DNA from: an uncultured Flavobacteriaceae bacterium
GTDB lineage: Bacteria; Bacteroidota; Bacteroidia; Flavobacteriales; Flavobacteriaceae
Assembly: GCA_938017825.1 (NCBI GenBank)
Contig: CALIJE010000040.1
Span: 33,074-97,073, forward strand
Direction of reading: 5' to 3'
DNA length: 64,000 nucleotides
The notes beneath the pieces are model-generated. The model did not search any database, was not told where the DNA came from, and saw only the letters and a program-made list of their open reading frames with translations. Below are positions 25,863 to 35,906 of this stretch, piece by piece. Positions within the stretch are counted from its first letter, which is position 1. Each line of letters begins with the position of its first letter. The position numbers and the translations under genes are program-made.

Positions 25863-27545
25863 ATGGGGAAAACTACCAACACTACCCGTGCACAGGAATC
25901 TACCAATGCAATTGAGCGACTCTACATTACGATGCGCCACCTTTTCAACCGCGGTTTTTATAAACCTACAGGAGTCTCCGGGGAAAGTTTAAAAAACGCA
26001 CTTCTTCAATTGCGTCCAGAAATATATGGAAGTATTGCCGAAGAAAAAGCTGAGCTTAACGGGCTAATCTATGTCTTAGAGCGTTTACCGAAAGGAATAG
26101 AGCAGTGCCGCTACATTAACCTTACCTCTGATGAGGGCTATGGGCGGTCACATTTAAAACCGATTATACCCCCTAAAAGACGTAGAAACTGCTACCGCAT
26201 TGATGAGGAGCAAATGAATATTGAAATTACTCGGGGTCGTTCCGATATTTATGACATACTTACGCATTTGACATTCCTATTCGTTGAGTCTGAGAAAATA
26301 GCAAACAAGGTTATCATTGAGGACACCGATAAGACGACTCGAGATTGGCAAAAACTGGAGAAAGCGGTCAATAAAAAGGAGCTTACCCAAGCAGAGCGAG
26401 AATTAGCATTAATTCATGTGGCAAACGTTCTTGGCCGAACTTTCGATGAAATAATGCAAGTTTATGAACAGTTTGCGACTCCCAAAAACCCTGAACGCTT
26501 TTTGCATATTGTATATTGGCTGGGCCGATTGGCCATTGAGGAAGAATTGACAGGAAACAAGAGGGCGATAACCTTTAGTGCGCAATTACGTGAACGCCTT
26601 GGCCATCATATTCATGGTGAACGATGGGCAATCAAAATTAAGGAAGTACTGGCAAAACAAGGCTTGTTGCAACGACCTATTCATATAATAAGTGCCAATA
26701 TGCACAGCGTAATGAACTCCCTTTTTGCAAGAAATGCACTCAAAAAGGAGTTTCCAAAAGAAGATTCGTTAAACATATATCAGGCATTAAGTTCCTCTGA
26801 GAATAAGGATTTACGTGCAAAAGTCACAGCCGTAGCCCGGAAAAATGGAATGTTGGCCATTGATGATCAAACTGGAACCAACATTGATGTCCAGATTTTT
26901 GATATGGCTAAATTAGGCAAGGACGCGTGCTGTTACGACCTGCCCAAGAATGTACCCGATGAGCAAAAACCTGTTATCTTTGTGATGGATTATGCCTTTG
27001 GCGAACAAGCCTATGAGACCATAGACGAATTATTAAAGCCCTATGGCACCAAAAAGAAACCGATATTCTTGAACATCGAATCGATTTCAATAATGGGCAA
27101 AGCGGGAATTTTAGAGGGCGGCAAAGGTGATTTGATGATTCCGTCGGCACATATTTTCGAAGGCACCTCTGACAACTATCCTTTTGTGAATGAGTTGTGC
27201 GCCGAAGATTTTAAAGGTCATGGTCTAGAGGTTTTCGAAGGCACAATGGTTACTGTTTTGGGAACATCCTTACAGAACAAGGATATTCTAAAGTTCTTTC
27301 ATGAAAGTACTTGGAACGTAATTGGCCTTGAAATGGAAGGGGTACATTATCAAAAAGCGATTCAATCGGCCTCCAAGGTTCGAAAAAGTATTAAGGAAGA
27401 TATAAAAGTACGCTATGCCTATTACGCGTCCGACAACCCCTTGGAAACCGGAAGTACCTTGGCTTCTGGCGGTTTGGGGACCACAGGGGTAAAGCCCACC
27501 TATCTCATAACCGATAAAATTTTAAAACAAATATTCAACACCTAG
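25863..27545 (+). CDS. DUF6909 family protein with nucleoside-phosphorylase-like C-terminal half
   Basis: The 560-residue cytosolic protein has no signal or membrane segments. The N-terminal half is helical (DUF6909 type, with GRSDIYDILTHLTFLFVE). The C-terminal half (about 360-560) follows the order of the PNP/AMP-nucleosidase superfamily: VIFVMDYAFGEQAYETIDELL, MGKAGILEGGKGDLMIPSAHI, and VIGLEMEGVHYQKAI with the EMEG phosphorylase-type motif, then YYASDNPLETGS. No enzymatic function is established that I know of. The next gene begins 4 bases later, so it is probably transcribed into the polysaccharide locus. Confidence 0.78.
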   Translation: MGKTTNTTRAQESTNAIERLYITMRHLFNRGFYKPTGVSGESLKNALLQLRPEIYGSIAEEKAELNGLIYVLERLPKGIEQCRYINLTSDEGYGRSHLKPIIPPKRRRNCYRIDEEQMNIEITRGRSDIYDILTHLTFLFVESEKIANKVIIEDTDKTTRDWQKLEKAVNKKELTQAERELALIHVANVLGRTFDEIMQVYEQFATPKNPERFLHIVYWLGRLAIEEELTGNKRAITFSAQLRERLGHHIHGERWAIKIKEVLAKQGLLQRPIHIISANMHSVMNSLFARNALKKEFPKEDSLNIYQALSSSENKDLRAKVTAVARKNGMLAIDDQTGTNIDVQIFDMAKLGKDACCYDLPKNVPDEQKPVIFVMDYAFGEQAYETIDELLKPYGTKKKPIFLNIESISIMGKAGILEGGKGDLMIPSAHIFEGTSDNYPFVNELCAEDFKGHGLEVFEGTMVTVLGTSLQNKDILKFFHESTWNVIGLEMEGVHYQKAIQSASKVRKSIKEDIKVRYAYYASDNPLETGSTLASGGLGTTGVKPTYLITDKILKQIFNT

Positions 27546-27549
27546 CAAT

Positions 27550-28554
27550 ATGTCAGAAAACGTACCCAATAACAAGGCTGCAGACGAAATAGATTTGGGC
27601 AATCTATTGCTTATGATCAAAAATGGTTTTATAAGTCTAGGCAATATGGCCCTGTACGTTTACCTCTTCTTCAAAAAAAACATTTTTATTCTACTTGGCC
27701 TAATTTTACTCGGTTTCGCAATAAGCTACGGCCTTAGTCAGATAGTATCCCAAAAGCTAAAAACAGAAGTCATTGTGCGCCCAAATTTTGAAAGCGCCGA
27801 TTACCTTGAAGATGTCGTTTCAGAAATTAAGACCAACCTTCTTACAAAAGATGAAGATTTTCTCAGTATGCTAGGCGTTTCGGCCGATCAAATTAAGGGC
27901 TTTGATATAGAGCTTGAACCAATATCGGAGATAGAAGTAGATGAAAGCGATGAAAAAATGTTGAATGAGTTACGCTACCTTGAAACCCTCAATAACTTTA
28001 GGGACAAAGGGTTCGCTATGGATATTTTGAGGTCAGAACTTGCCGAAAAAAGCGTAGTGGATTACACGCTTACCTTTGAATACACTCGAGCCAAAGACGG
28101 TTCGGAACTGGCCAAGAAGCTAATGGACTATATTAATACCAATGAGTATTTTAACGGTATAAAGGAGGTATATATTAAAAACGCCAAATTCAGAATCGAG
28201 AACAATTCTAAGATGATCGCTCAAATAGATGATGTGATAGCGAATTATTCCGAATCCATAAGACCAAATAACGCCTTGATTGCCAATAAGACCTTTTATA
28301 CAGAAAAAGAACCTTTGGATGTGCCCTCGCTTATTGCCTTAAAGAGACGCTACAGTGAGGATATTGAAGAAAAACACTTAGAATTAGAACAGCAATCGGC
28401 TGTCATAAGTATTCTCAATTACGGGAAGATGCAACAGGTGAGAAAATCATTTGTTCATGATCGAGTTTTCCAGATACCATTGGCATTGGTGCTGGGCTTT
28501 TTGCTCTATTGCTTTATTAAATTTCTAAACGCCAAGTCTAAGGAACTTACCTAA
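27550..28554 (+). CDS. Wzz-like polysaccharide chain-length determinant
   Basis: The 334-residue protein has the two-helix co-polymerase topology: an N-terminal membrane helix (about 45-65, IFILLGLILLGFAISYGLS), a large periplasmic coiled-coil region (about 75-300) and a C-terminal membrane helix (FQIPLALVLGFLLYCFIKF). There is no kinase domain. Wzz-type proteins set O-antigen or capsule length together with Wzy. Its position at the head of the rfb genes, ending one base before rfbB, supports the call. Sequence motifs are weak. Confidence 0.65.
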   Translation: MSENVPNNKAADEIDLGNLLLMIKNGFISLGNMALYVYLFFKKNIFILLGLILLGFAISYGLSQIVSQKLKTEVIVRPNFESADYLEDVVSEIKTNLLTKDEDFLSMLGVSADQIKGFDIELEPISEIEVDESDEKMLNELRYLETLNNFRDKGFAMDILRSELAEKSVVDYTLTFEYTRAKDGSELAKKLMDYINTNEYFNGIKEVYIKNAKFRIENNSKMIAQIDDVIANYSESIRPNNALIANKTFYTEKEPLDVPSLIALKRRYSEDIEEKHLELEQQSAVISILNYGKMQQVRKSFVHDRVFQIPLALVLGFLLYCFIKFLNAKSKELT

Positions 28555-28555
28555 A

Positions 28556-29620
28556 ATGGCAAATGGCAACGACACAAAAAAACTATTGATTACCGGAGGG
28601 GCCGGTTTTATTGGGTCCCATTTGGTAAGACACTTGATTGAACACTATCCTAACTATCAAATTTTTAATCTCGATGCCCTTACCTATGCCGGTAATCTTG
28701 AGAATCTAAAGGATGTTGAACAAGCGGCGAACTATACCTTTCTTAAAGGGGATATTGTTAATGCGGAGTATATATCAGGAATCTTTGCAGATTATATGTT
28801 CGATGGAGTTATTCATTTGGCAGCAGAATCGCATGTAGACCGCTCTATTAAAAACCCCTTGTCTTTTGTACACACGAACATAATCGGCACGGTAAATTTA
28901 TTAAATGCAGCCAGGGATGCCTGGAAAGATGACGATGGTGAGAAACGTTTTCACCATATCAGCACCGATGAGGTTTATGGCACGTTGGGCAAGGAGGGTC
29001 TATTTAACGAAATGTCCGCCTATTCCCCAAATTCCCCATACTCGGCCGCCAAGGCCAGTTCAGACCATTTTGTAAGAGCGTATGGCGAAACCTATGGCAT
29101 GCCCTATGTAATTTCGAATTGCTCGAATAACTATGGTCCCAATCAGTTTCCTGAAAAGTTGATCCCTTTGTTTATCAATAATATCTTGGAGAACAAGGCG
29201 CTACCGGTCTACGGTGAGGGCAAGAATATAAGAGATTGGCTATTCGTGCTAGATCATGTACGGGCCATAGATTTGATTTTCCATAAAGGAAAAAACAAGG
29301 AAACGTATACGGTCGGAGGATTTAACGAATGGCGAAATATTGATTTGGTAAAATTGCTTTGCAATTTGATGGACAAAAAATTGAACCGTAATCCTGGAAC
29401 TTCAGAGCAGCTCATTACTTTCGTAAAAGACAGACAGGGCCATGACCTAAGATACGCTATTGATGCTGGTAAATTGAGCTCAGAACTCGGTTGGAAACCT
29501 TCGGTAACCTTTGAAGAAGGTCTTCAACTTACAATGGAGTGGTATTTGAGCAATAAGGAATGGTTACAGCGCGTAACTTCTGGGGACTATCAAAAATACT
29601 ACGCAGCAATATATGGTTGA
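28556..29620 (+). CDS. rfbB: dTDP-glucose 4,6-dehydratase
   Basis: The 354-residue SDR enzyme performs the second step of dTDP-L-rhamnose synthesis. NAD-binding GGAGFIGSHL is at about 14-23, the active-site HISTDEVYGTLG follows, then the catalytic SPYSAAKASSDH (YxxxK) and NCSNNYGPNQFPEKLIPLF. It begins one base after the Wzz-like gene and is followed by rfbA, C and D. Confidence 0.95.
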   Translation: MANGNDTKKLLITGGAGFIGSHLVRHLIEHYPNYQIFNLDALTYAGNLENLKDVEQAANYTFLKGDIVNAEYISGIFADYMFDGVIHLAAESHVDRSIKNPLSFVHTNIIGTVNLLNAARDAWKDDDGEKRFHHISTDEVYGTLGKEGLFNEMSAYSPNSPYSAAKASSDHFVRAYGETYGMPYVISNCSNNYGPNQFPEKLIPLFINNILENKALPVYGEGKNIRDWLFVLDHVRAIDLIFHKGKNKETYTVGGFNEWRNIDLVKLLCNLMDKKLNRNPGTSEQLITFVKDRQGHDLRYAIDAGKLSSELGWKPSVTFEEGLQLTMEWYLSNKEWLQRVTSGDYQKYYAAIYG

Positions 29621-29624
29621 AATA

Positions 29625-29658
29625 TGTCCTCAAGAATTTGATTATTTTCATGAGGACA
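29625..29658 (+). repeat. Inverted repeat between rfbB and rfbA
   Basis: TGTCCTCA (29625-29632) and TGAGGACA (29651-29658) are perfect complements separated by 18 bases. They lie in the only sizeable gap (78 bases) of the rfb genes. A processing or attenuation role is possible but unproven. Confidence 0.5.
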
Positions 29659-29698
29659 CCAAACTCAAATTTGTAACAATATAATTAGCAACCCATAA

Positions 29699-30565
29699 AT
29701 GAAAGGTATAATTCTCGCAGGTGGTTCAGGAACAAGATTGTATCCGCTAACCTTATCGGTTTCAAAGCAGCTCATGCCCATTTATGATAAGCCGTTGGTC
29801 TATTACCCTTTATCTACACTTATGTATGCTGGCGTTCGTGAGATCTTGATCATTTCTACACCCAAAGACCTGCCATTGTTTCGTGACTTATTGGGTGATG
29901 GCCAGAAATACGGCTGCACTTTTTCCTATGCGGCACAAGAAGCCCCAAAAGGTCTTGCCGAAGCATTTATCATCGGGGAAGATTTTATTGGAAACGATAA
30001 AGTAGCACTAATTTTAGGCGACAATATTTTTTATGGTTCTGGCCTGGCCAAGCTTTTACAATCTAATAACGATCCAGATGGTGGAAGCATTTATGCCTAC
30101 AGAGTACATGACCCTGAAAGATACGGGGTCATAGAATTTGATGAAAACGGGAAGGCCATCAGTATTGAGGAAAAGCCCAAGGCGCCCAAATCAAATTATG
30201 CTGTTCCTGGTATATACTTTTATGACAACGAGGTGATAGAAATTGCAAAGAACATTGTGCCAAGCAATAGAGGGGAATTCGAAATAACCGATGTCAACAA
30301 AGCGTATTTGAACAAAGGAAAACTAAATGTCACGGTGTTAGACAGGGGCACCGCTTGGCTCGATACGGGAACCTTTCAATCTTTGATGCAAGCCTCGCAA
30401 TTTGTTGAGGTAATCGAAGAGAGACAAGGGCTTAAAATTGGAGCTATAGAAGCTGCGGCCTTTGAGATGGGGTATATAAACGAAGACCAATTTCGAACCT
30501 TGGCAGAACCTTTGATGAAAAGTGGCTATGGTGAAAAACTATTGGGAATTCTTAACAAGCGATAA
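29699..30565 (+). CDS. rfbA: Glucose-1-phosphate thymidylyltransferase
   Basis: The 288-residue nucleotidyltransferase makes dTDP-glucose from dTTP and glucose-1-phosphate, the first step of the rhamnose pathway. The signature [25 protein letters not shown] is at about 8-32, LGDNIFYG binds the metal, and [19 protein letters not shown] is the RmlA sugar-binding segment. The stop and the rfbC start overlap by one base (TAATG). Confidence 0.95.
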   Translation: MKGIILAGGSGTRLYPLTLSVSKQLMPIYDKPLVYYPLSTLMYAGVREILIISTPKDLPLFRDLLGDGQKYGCTFSYAAQEAPKGLAEAFIIGEDFIGNDKVALILGDNIFYGSGLAKLLQSNNDPDGGSIYAYRVHDPERYGVIEFDENGKAISIEEKPKAPKSNYAVPGIYFYDNEVIEIAKNIVPSNRGEFEITDVNKAYLNKGKLNVTVLDRGTAWLDTGTFQSLMQASQFVEVIEERQGLKIGAIEAAAFEMGYINEDQFRTLAEPLMKSGYGEKLLGILNKR

Positions 30566-31110
30566 TGACAGCTACAGAGACGAAACTAAGGGGGTGTTTT
30601 GTGCTAGAAGCCCCGCTCTATGAAGATGAACGCGGGTATTTGTCGGTAGTATTCAATGACCAAACATTTAAAGAAGCTACTGGCCTTGAAGTCGCTTTTG
30701 TTCAGGACAACCAGTCGTTTTCGAAAAAAGGGGTCATTAGGGCGCTACATTATCAACGGGGTGAGTTCGGGCAAGCCAAATTGGTTCGCGTGCTAAGCGG
30801 CAAAGTGCTTGATGTTGCGGTTGATTTGAGAAAAGAATCTTCAACTTTTGGCGAACATGTGGCCTTAGAATTAAGCTATGAGAATCGAAAACAGCTATTT
30901 ATTCCGAGGGGATTCGCCCACGGATTTGCCGTGCTTTCAGAAACCGCTGAATTTTTATATAAATGCGACAATTACTATTATGAAGATGCACAAGGCGGGA
31001 TAATCTATAACGACCCAACCCTGAATATCGATTGGAAAATTCCTGTTGATCAACGCATTATTTCAGAAAGAGATACTCTTTTGCCATCATTTGAAGCGGC
31101 CAAATTATGA
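30565..31110 (+). CDS. rfbC: dTDP-4-dehydrorhamnose 3,5-epimerase
   Basis: The 181-residue cupin epimerase is the third enzyme of the rhamnose pathway. The catalytic base lies in VIRALHYQ, followed by KLVRVLSGKVLDVAVDLRK and the FIPRGFAHGFAVLSETAEFLYKCDNYY substrate segment. It overlaps rfbA by one base and rfbD by four. Confidence 0.94.
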   Translation: MTATETKLRGCFVLEAPLYEDERGYLSVVFNDQTFKEATGLEVAFVQDNQSFSKKGVIRALHYQRGEFGQAKLVRVLSGKVLDVAVDLRKESSTFGEHVALELSYENRKQLFIPRGFAHGFAVLSETAEFLYKCDNYYYEDAQGGIIYNDPTLNIDWKIPVDQRIISERDTLLPSFEAAKL

Positions 31111-31997
31111 ACAAAATAGTGGTCACAGGAGGTAACGGGCAACTCGCATCTTGTATAAAGGATGTTGTGTTGCAGTATCCTCAATATAATTTTGCTTTTA
31201 AAAGTAGTGATGAGCTAGATATTTCCAACAGGGATGAAGTTCATAAATTGTTCGAAGAGGAAAGACCAATTTTCTGTATTAATTGTGCTGGGTATACCTC
31301 GGTTGATAAGGCAGAATCAGAACCAGAAAAAGCCATAAAAAGCAACGTTTACGGCGCACATAACCTAGCTGATGCATGCGCGGAAAACCAAGTAAAATTG
31401 ATTCATATTTCGACTGATTTTGTTTTTGATGGCACCAAGACCGTACCTTATGTAGAGGATGATGTAGTAAATCCGTTAGGTGTGTATGGTGAAACCAAAT
31501 TAGAAGGGGAGATGGCTATTAGGGAACGGTTAAGAGAACATTTTATCATTCGAACCTCATGGTTGTATTCCGAATACGGGAGTAACTTTATGAAAACCAT
31601 ATTGCGTTTAGGCGTGGAAAAAGAAGCCATTCAAATTGTTTCAGACCAGGTGGGGAGTCCTACCTATGCCGGGGATTTGGCAGATACGATCATACAGATA
31701 GTAAATAAAAATACCGATAAGTATGGAACGTATCACTATTGTAACCAGGGTTCTGTGAGCTGGTACGGATTTGCAAAGGAAATCCTCGCCCTCTATGCCC
31801 TTGATTGTACGTTGGTTCCCATATTATCCGAGGCGTATCGCACCGCGGCACAACGCCCGGCTTATAGCGTGTTAGATCAGGGCAAAATAGAAACGAGCTT
31901 TAAGTTGAACATTCCTGAATGGAAACATAGCCTTGGTTTGGCGATCAATAAGTTGAAGAAAATACAAGTTGGCCAAAAGATGAAGAAACGAGTATGA
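31107..31997 (+). CDS. rfbD: dTDP-4-dehydrorhamnose reductase
   Basis: The 296-residue SDR enzyme reduces dTDP-4-keto-rhamnose to dTDP-L-rhamnose with NADPH. The NAD(P) motif GGNGQLAS is at about 8-15, INCAGYTSVDKAE follows, and the YGETKLEGE (YxxxK) active site and SDQVGSPTYAGDLA are present. With rfbB, A and C it forms a complete dTDP-L-rhamnose set. It overlaps the next gene by four bases (ATGA). Confidence 0.94.
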   Translation: MNKIVVTGGNGQLASCIKDVVLQYPQYNFAFKSSDELDISNRDEVHKLFEEERPIFCINCAGYTSVDKAESEPEKAIKSNVYGAHNLADACAENQVKLIHISTDFVFDGTKTVPYVEDDVVNPLGVYGETKLEGEMAIRERLREHFIIRTSWLYSEYGSNFMKTILRLGVEKEAIQIVSDQVGSPTYAGDLADTIIQIVNKNTDKYGTYHYCNQGSVSWYGFAKEILALYALDCTLVPILSEAYRTAAQRPAYSVLDQGKIETSFKLNIPEWKHSLGLAINKLKKIQVGQKMKKRV

Positions 31998-32965
31998 AAA
32001 ATATTTACATCATAGGGGCAGGGGCCTTTGGCACCGCAATAGCGAATCAGCTTGCGTTCAATACGGCGAATTCGGTCTGTTTGATATGTAGAAGTAGAGC
32101 GCAGGCTACGGAGATAATGGAGAAGCATACCAATTTGCGCTACTTTCCCAATAAGATGCTTCACAAATCTCTTCAGGCCAGTGCCTCAGTTGATAGACTT
32201 TCCAATGCCGACATTGTATTTATGGCACTGCCCACAGCTGCATTACAGGAAAATATTTCGATACTGAAGAAGGCAATATCAAATACAGCCCTGGTCGTGA
32301 ATCTTTCTAAGGGAATTTTTAAGAACGGCCATACCCTGGTTGATTATTTAAAAGAGGCTTTGGGCAGCACCAATGTGGTAACCATGAAAGGCCCCACCTT
32401 TGCTGTCGAATTGATCAACAACGAGCATTCCTTGTTTACGTTAGGGTATAAAACAAAAGCTCAATTCGATTTAATTAGTGACCTGGTCGACAAAACCAAT
32501 ATCCATATAGATCACACTACAGATATTAAAGGAGTGGAACTACTAAGTGCACTCAAGAACATATATGCTATTGTCATAGGTATTGTCGACGCCCAATATG
32601 ATGCCATAAATACACGGCACATGATATTGACCAAGGCGTTTAGTGAAATACGCATTCTGTTGAAAGCTTTAGGCGGCAAGGAACAAACCGTGTTCTTGGG
32701 CTGTGGGTATGGTGATTTTGGACTGACCGCGTTAAATGATATGAGTAGAAATCGCACTTTGGGGTTATTGATTGGAAAGGGGTTTTACAATTCTGACGTA
32801 ATCAAAAGCAACGTGGTTTTAGAAGGTCTTCGTACCATTGATTTGATTTCTGAAGCGACAGACGTTGCTATCAAGAACCAATTGCCACTGTTTAATAAAT
32901 TGGAGTATTTCTTCAGGAATAAAGAATCAAAGTTTAAAATTCACTTCAATACGCTTATTGATTAA
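31994..32965 (+). CDS. NAD(P)-dependent glycerol-3-phosphate dehydrogenase-like protein
   Basis: The 323-residue protein resembles GpsA: N-terminal Rossmann motif GAGAFGTAIANQL (about 8-20), FMALPTAALQE, a KGPTFAVEL segment and the catalytic-Lys region ELLSALKNIYAIVIGI, then GCGYGDFGLT. It is more divergent than housekeeping GpsA. Location inside the polysaccharide locus, overlapping rfbD, suggests it supplies glycerol-3-phosphate for a surface polymer or acts on another phosphate substrate; that is inference. Confidence 0.8.
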   Translation: MKNIYIIGAGAFGTAIANQLAFNTANSVCLICRSRAQATEIMEKHTNLRYFPNKMLHKSLQASASVDRLSNADIVFMALPTAALQENISILKKAISNTALVVNLSKGIFKNGHTLVDYLKEALGSTNVVTMKGPTFAVELINNEHSLFTLGYKTKAQFDLISDLVDKTNIHIDHTTDIKGVELLSALKNIYAIVIGIVDAQYDAINTRHMILTKAFSEIRILLKALGGKEQTVFLGCGYGDFGLTALNDMSRNRTLGLLIGKGFYNSDVIKSNVVLEGLRTIDLISEATDVAIKNQLPLFNKLEYFFRNKESKFKIHFNTLID

Positions 32966-33090
32966 GGATAGGTATTTGATTCATGATGAACATAAAATGC
33001 ATCAATACAAAACCATAAAAAAGATAAGAATTGTCGTACTTTTACCACAAATTTAAAATTAGTGCTCTAACCTGAACCATTAAATTATCA

Positions 33091-34633
<1,543 letters not shown>

Positions 34634-34643
34634 CGTTTGAAAT

Positions 34644-35906
34644 TTGAAAAGGGTATTTGACCAGTTTAAGACCGACTATTTCGGAAATATTTCCGTGCAG
34701 CTTATTGGCACTGGCATTGCGCAATCAATTCCTTTCTTGGTCTCCCCCATTCTCGCTCGGATTTATCCCGAACAGGGTTTTGCAACATTCGCTTTTTTTA
34801 TGGCTGTAGTCGCTGTACTGGTAGTTCCGAATGGCGGCCGTTACTTCTATGCCATGGTCATTCCGGAAGAAGATCAGGAGGCCGATGATTTGGCCAGGCT
34901 TAGTATTTGGTTGACCCTTTTCTACAGTCTTGCACTGTTGCTAATTGCGCTTTTGTGCTATTCACAACTTAACGAGTTTTATCAACTTGGTGATCTATGG
35001 TACGCCGTGCCACTTTATGTGGCATTTTTTGGGCTCTACAATATATTTTTATACTTATCGGTACGAAAAAAACTGTTTAGGAACAACGCGTTTACAAAAA
35101 TTGTACAAACCGCTTGTACGGCGGCCTTTGGTATTCTCTTTTCATTCTTTGGATTTCTATTTTCCGGCTTGGTTTTAGGTAAGATAGTTGGTTTGTTGGC
35201 ATCCATTTTTGCGTTTAAGATCCGACCCGGGCTAAAACCTGTAATTCCTCGTCTTAAGGCAGTAGCCAAAAAGTATATCGATTATCCAAGAATTACGATT
35301 ATTCCTTCGTTGCTTGATATTTTCTCCTTGCAAGCGCTTGTTTTTTTTGTTGGTAAATTTTATGCCGAAGAGACGTTAGGGTATTTAGGCCTTACCAACA
35401 TGATATTAATCGCACCCTTGGCATTGATTGGGGTGTCATTTCGAGATGTGTTCTATCAGAAGATAGCGGTTCATTTTAATGAACGCTCCTATTCAAAAGC
35501 TAAAAAGTTGTTTCTAGGCTCAGCAGCCGTGCTCTTCGTAATAGGACTGTTTATTGCGTTGGTCTTATGGTTCTTTGGAGAAGCTATTTTCGCATTTGTT
35601 TACGGAGACAATTGGACAACGTCAGGGAAATTTGCCGTTATCCTTGGCTTTGCCTTCTGCGCAAAGTTAGTTGCGAGTCCCTTATCTTCAATATTCAATG
35701 CAACTCATCAGCTTAAATTGGCATCAGCGTGGCAAATCACATATTTTTTCACCACTATAATCACCTTATATTTGGCGATAGTGCAATACAAATTGTCTAT
35801 TGAGATCACCTTGATAGTCTATACTGTTCATGAAATAGTGCTGTATGCATTGTATTTCTTAATGCAGAACCAAGCACTCAATAAGTTTAAAACAGCAAAG
35901 GGATAA
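34644..35906 (+). CDS. Lipid-linked oligosaccharide flippase (Wzx-like)
   Basis: The 420-residue polytopic protein has about 12 hydrophobic helices and begins FDQFKTDYFGNISVQLIGTGIAQSIPFLVSPILARIY, typical of MATE/MOP-fold polysaccharide flippases. Wzx moves the undecaprenyl-linked repeat unit across the inner membrane. The start is TTG at 34644, since no ATG is available at the family N-terminus. It overlaps asnB by one base (TAATG). Confidence 0.87.
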   Translation: MKRVFDQFKTDYFGNISVQLIGTGIAQSIPFLVSPILARIYPEQGFATFAFFMAVVAVLVVPNGGRYFYAMVIPEEDQEADDLARLSIWLTLFYSLALLLIALLCYSQLNEFYQLGDLWYAVPLYVAFFGLYNIFLYLSVRKKLFRNNAFTKIVQTACTAAFGILFSFFGFLFSGLVLGKIVGLLASIFAFKIRPGLKPVIPRLKAVAKKYIDYPRITIIPSLLDIFSLQALVFFVGKFYAEETLGYLGLTNMILIAPLALIGVSFRDVFYQKIAVHFNERSYSKAKKLFLGSAAVLFVIGLFIALVLWFFGEAIFAFVYGDNWTTSGKFAVILGFAFCAKLVASPLSSIFNATHQLKLASAWQITYFFTTIITLYLAIVQYKLSIEITLIVYTVHEIVLYALYFLMQNQALNKFKTAKG

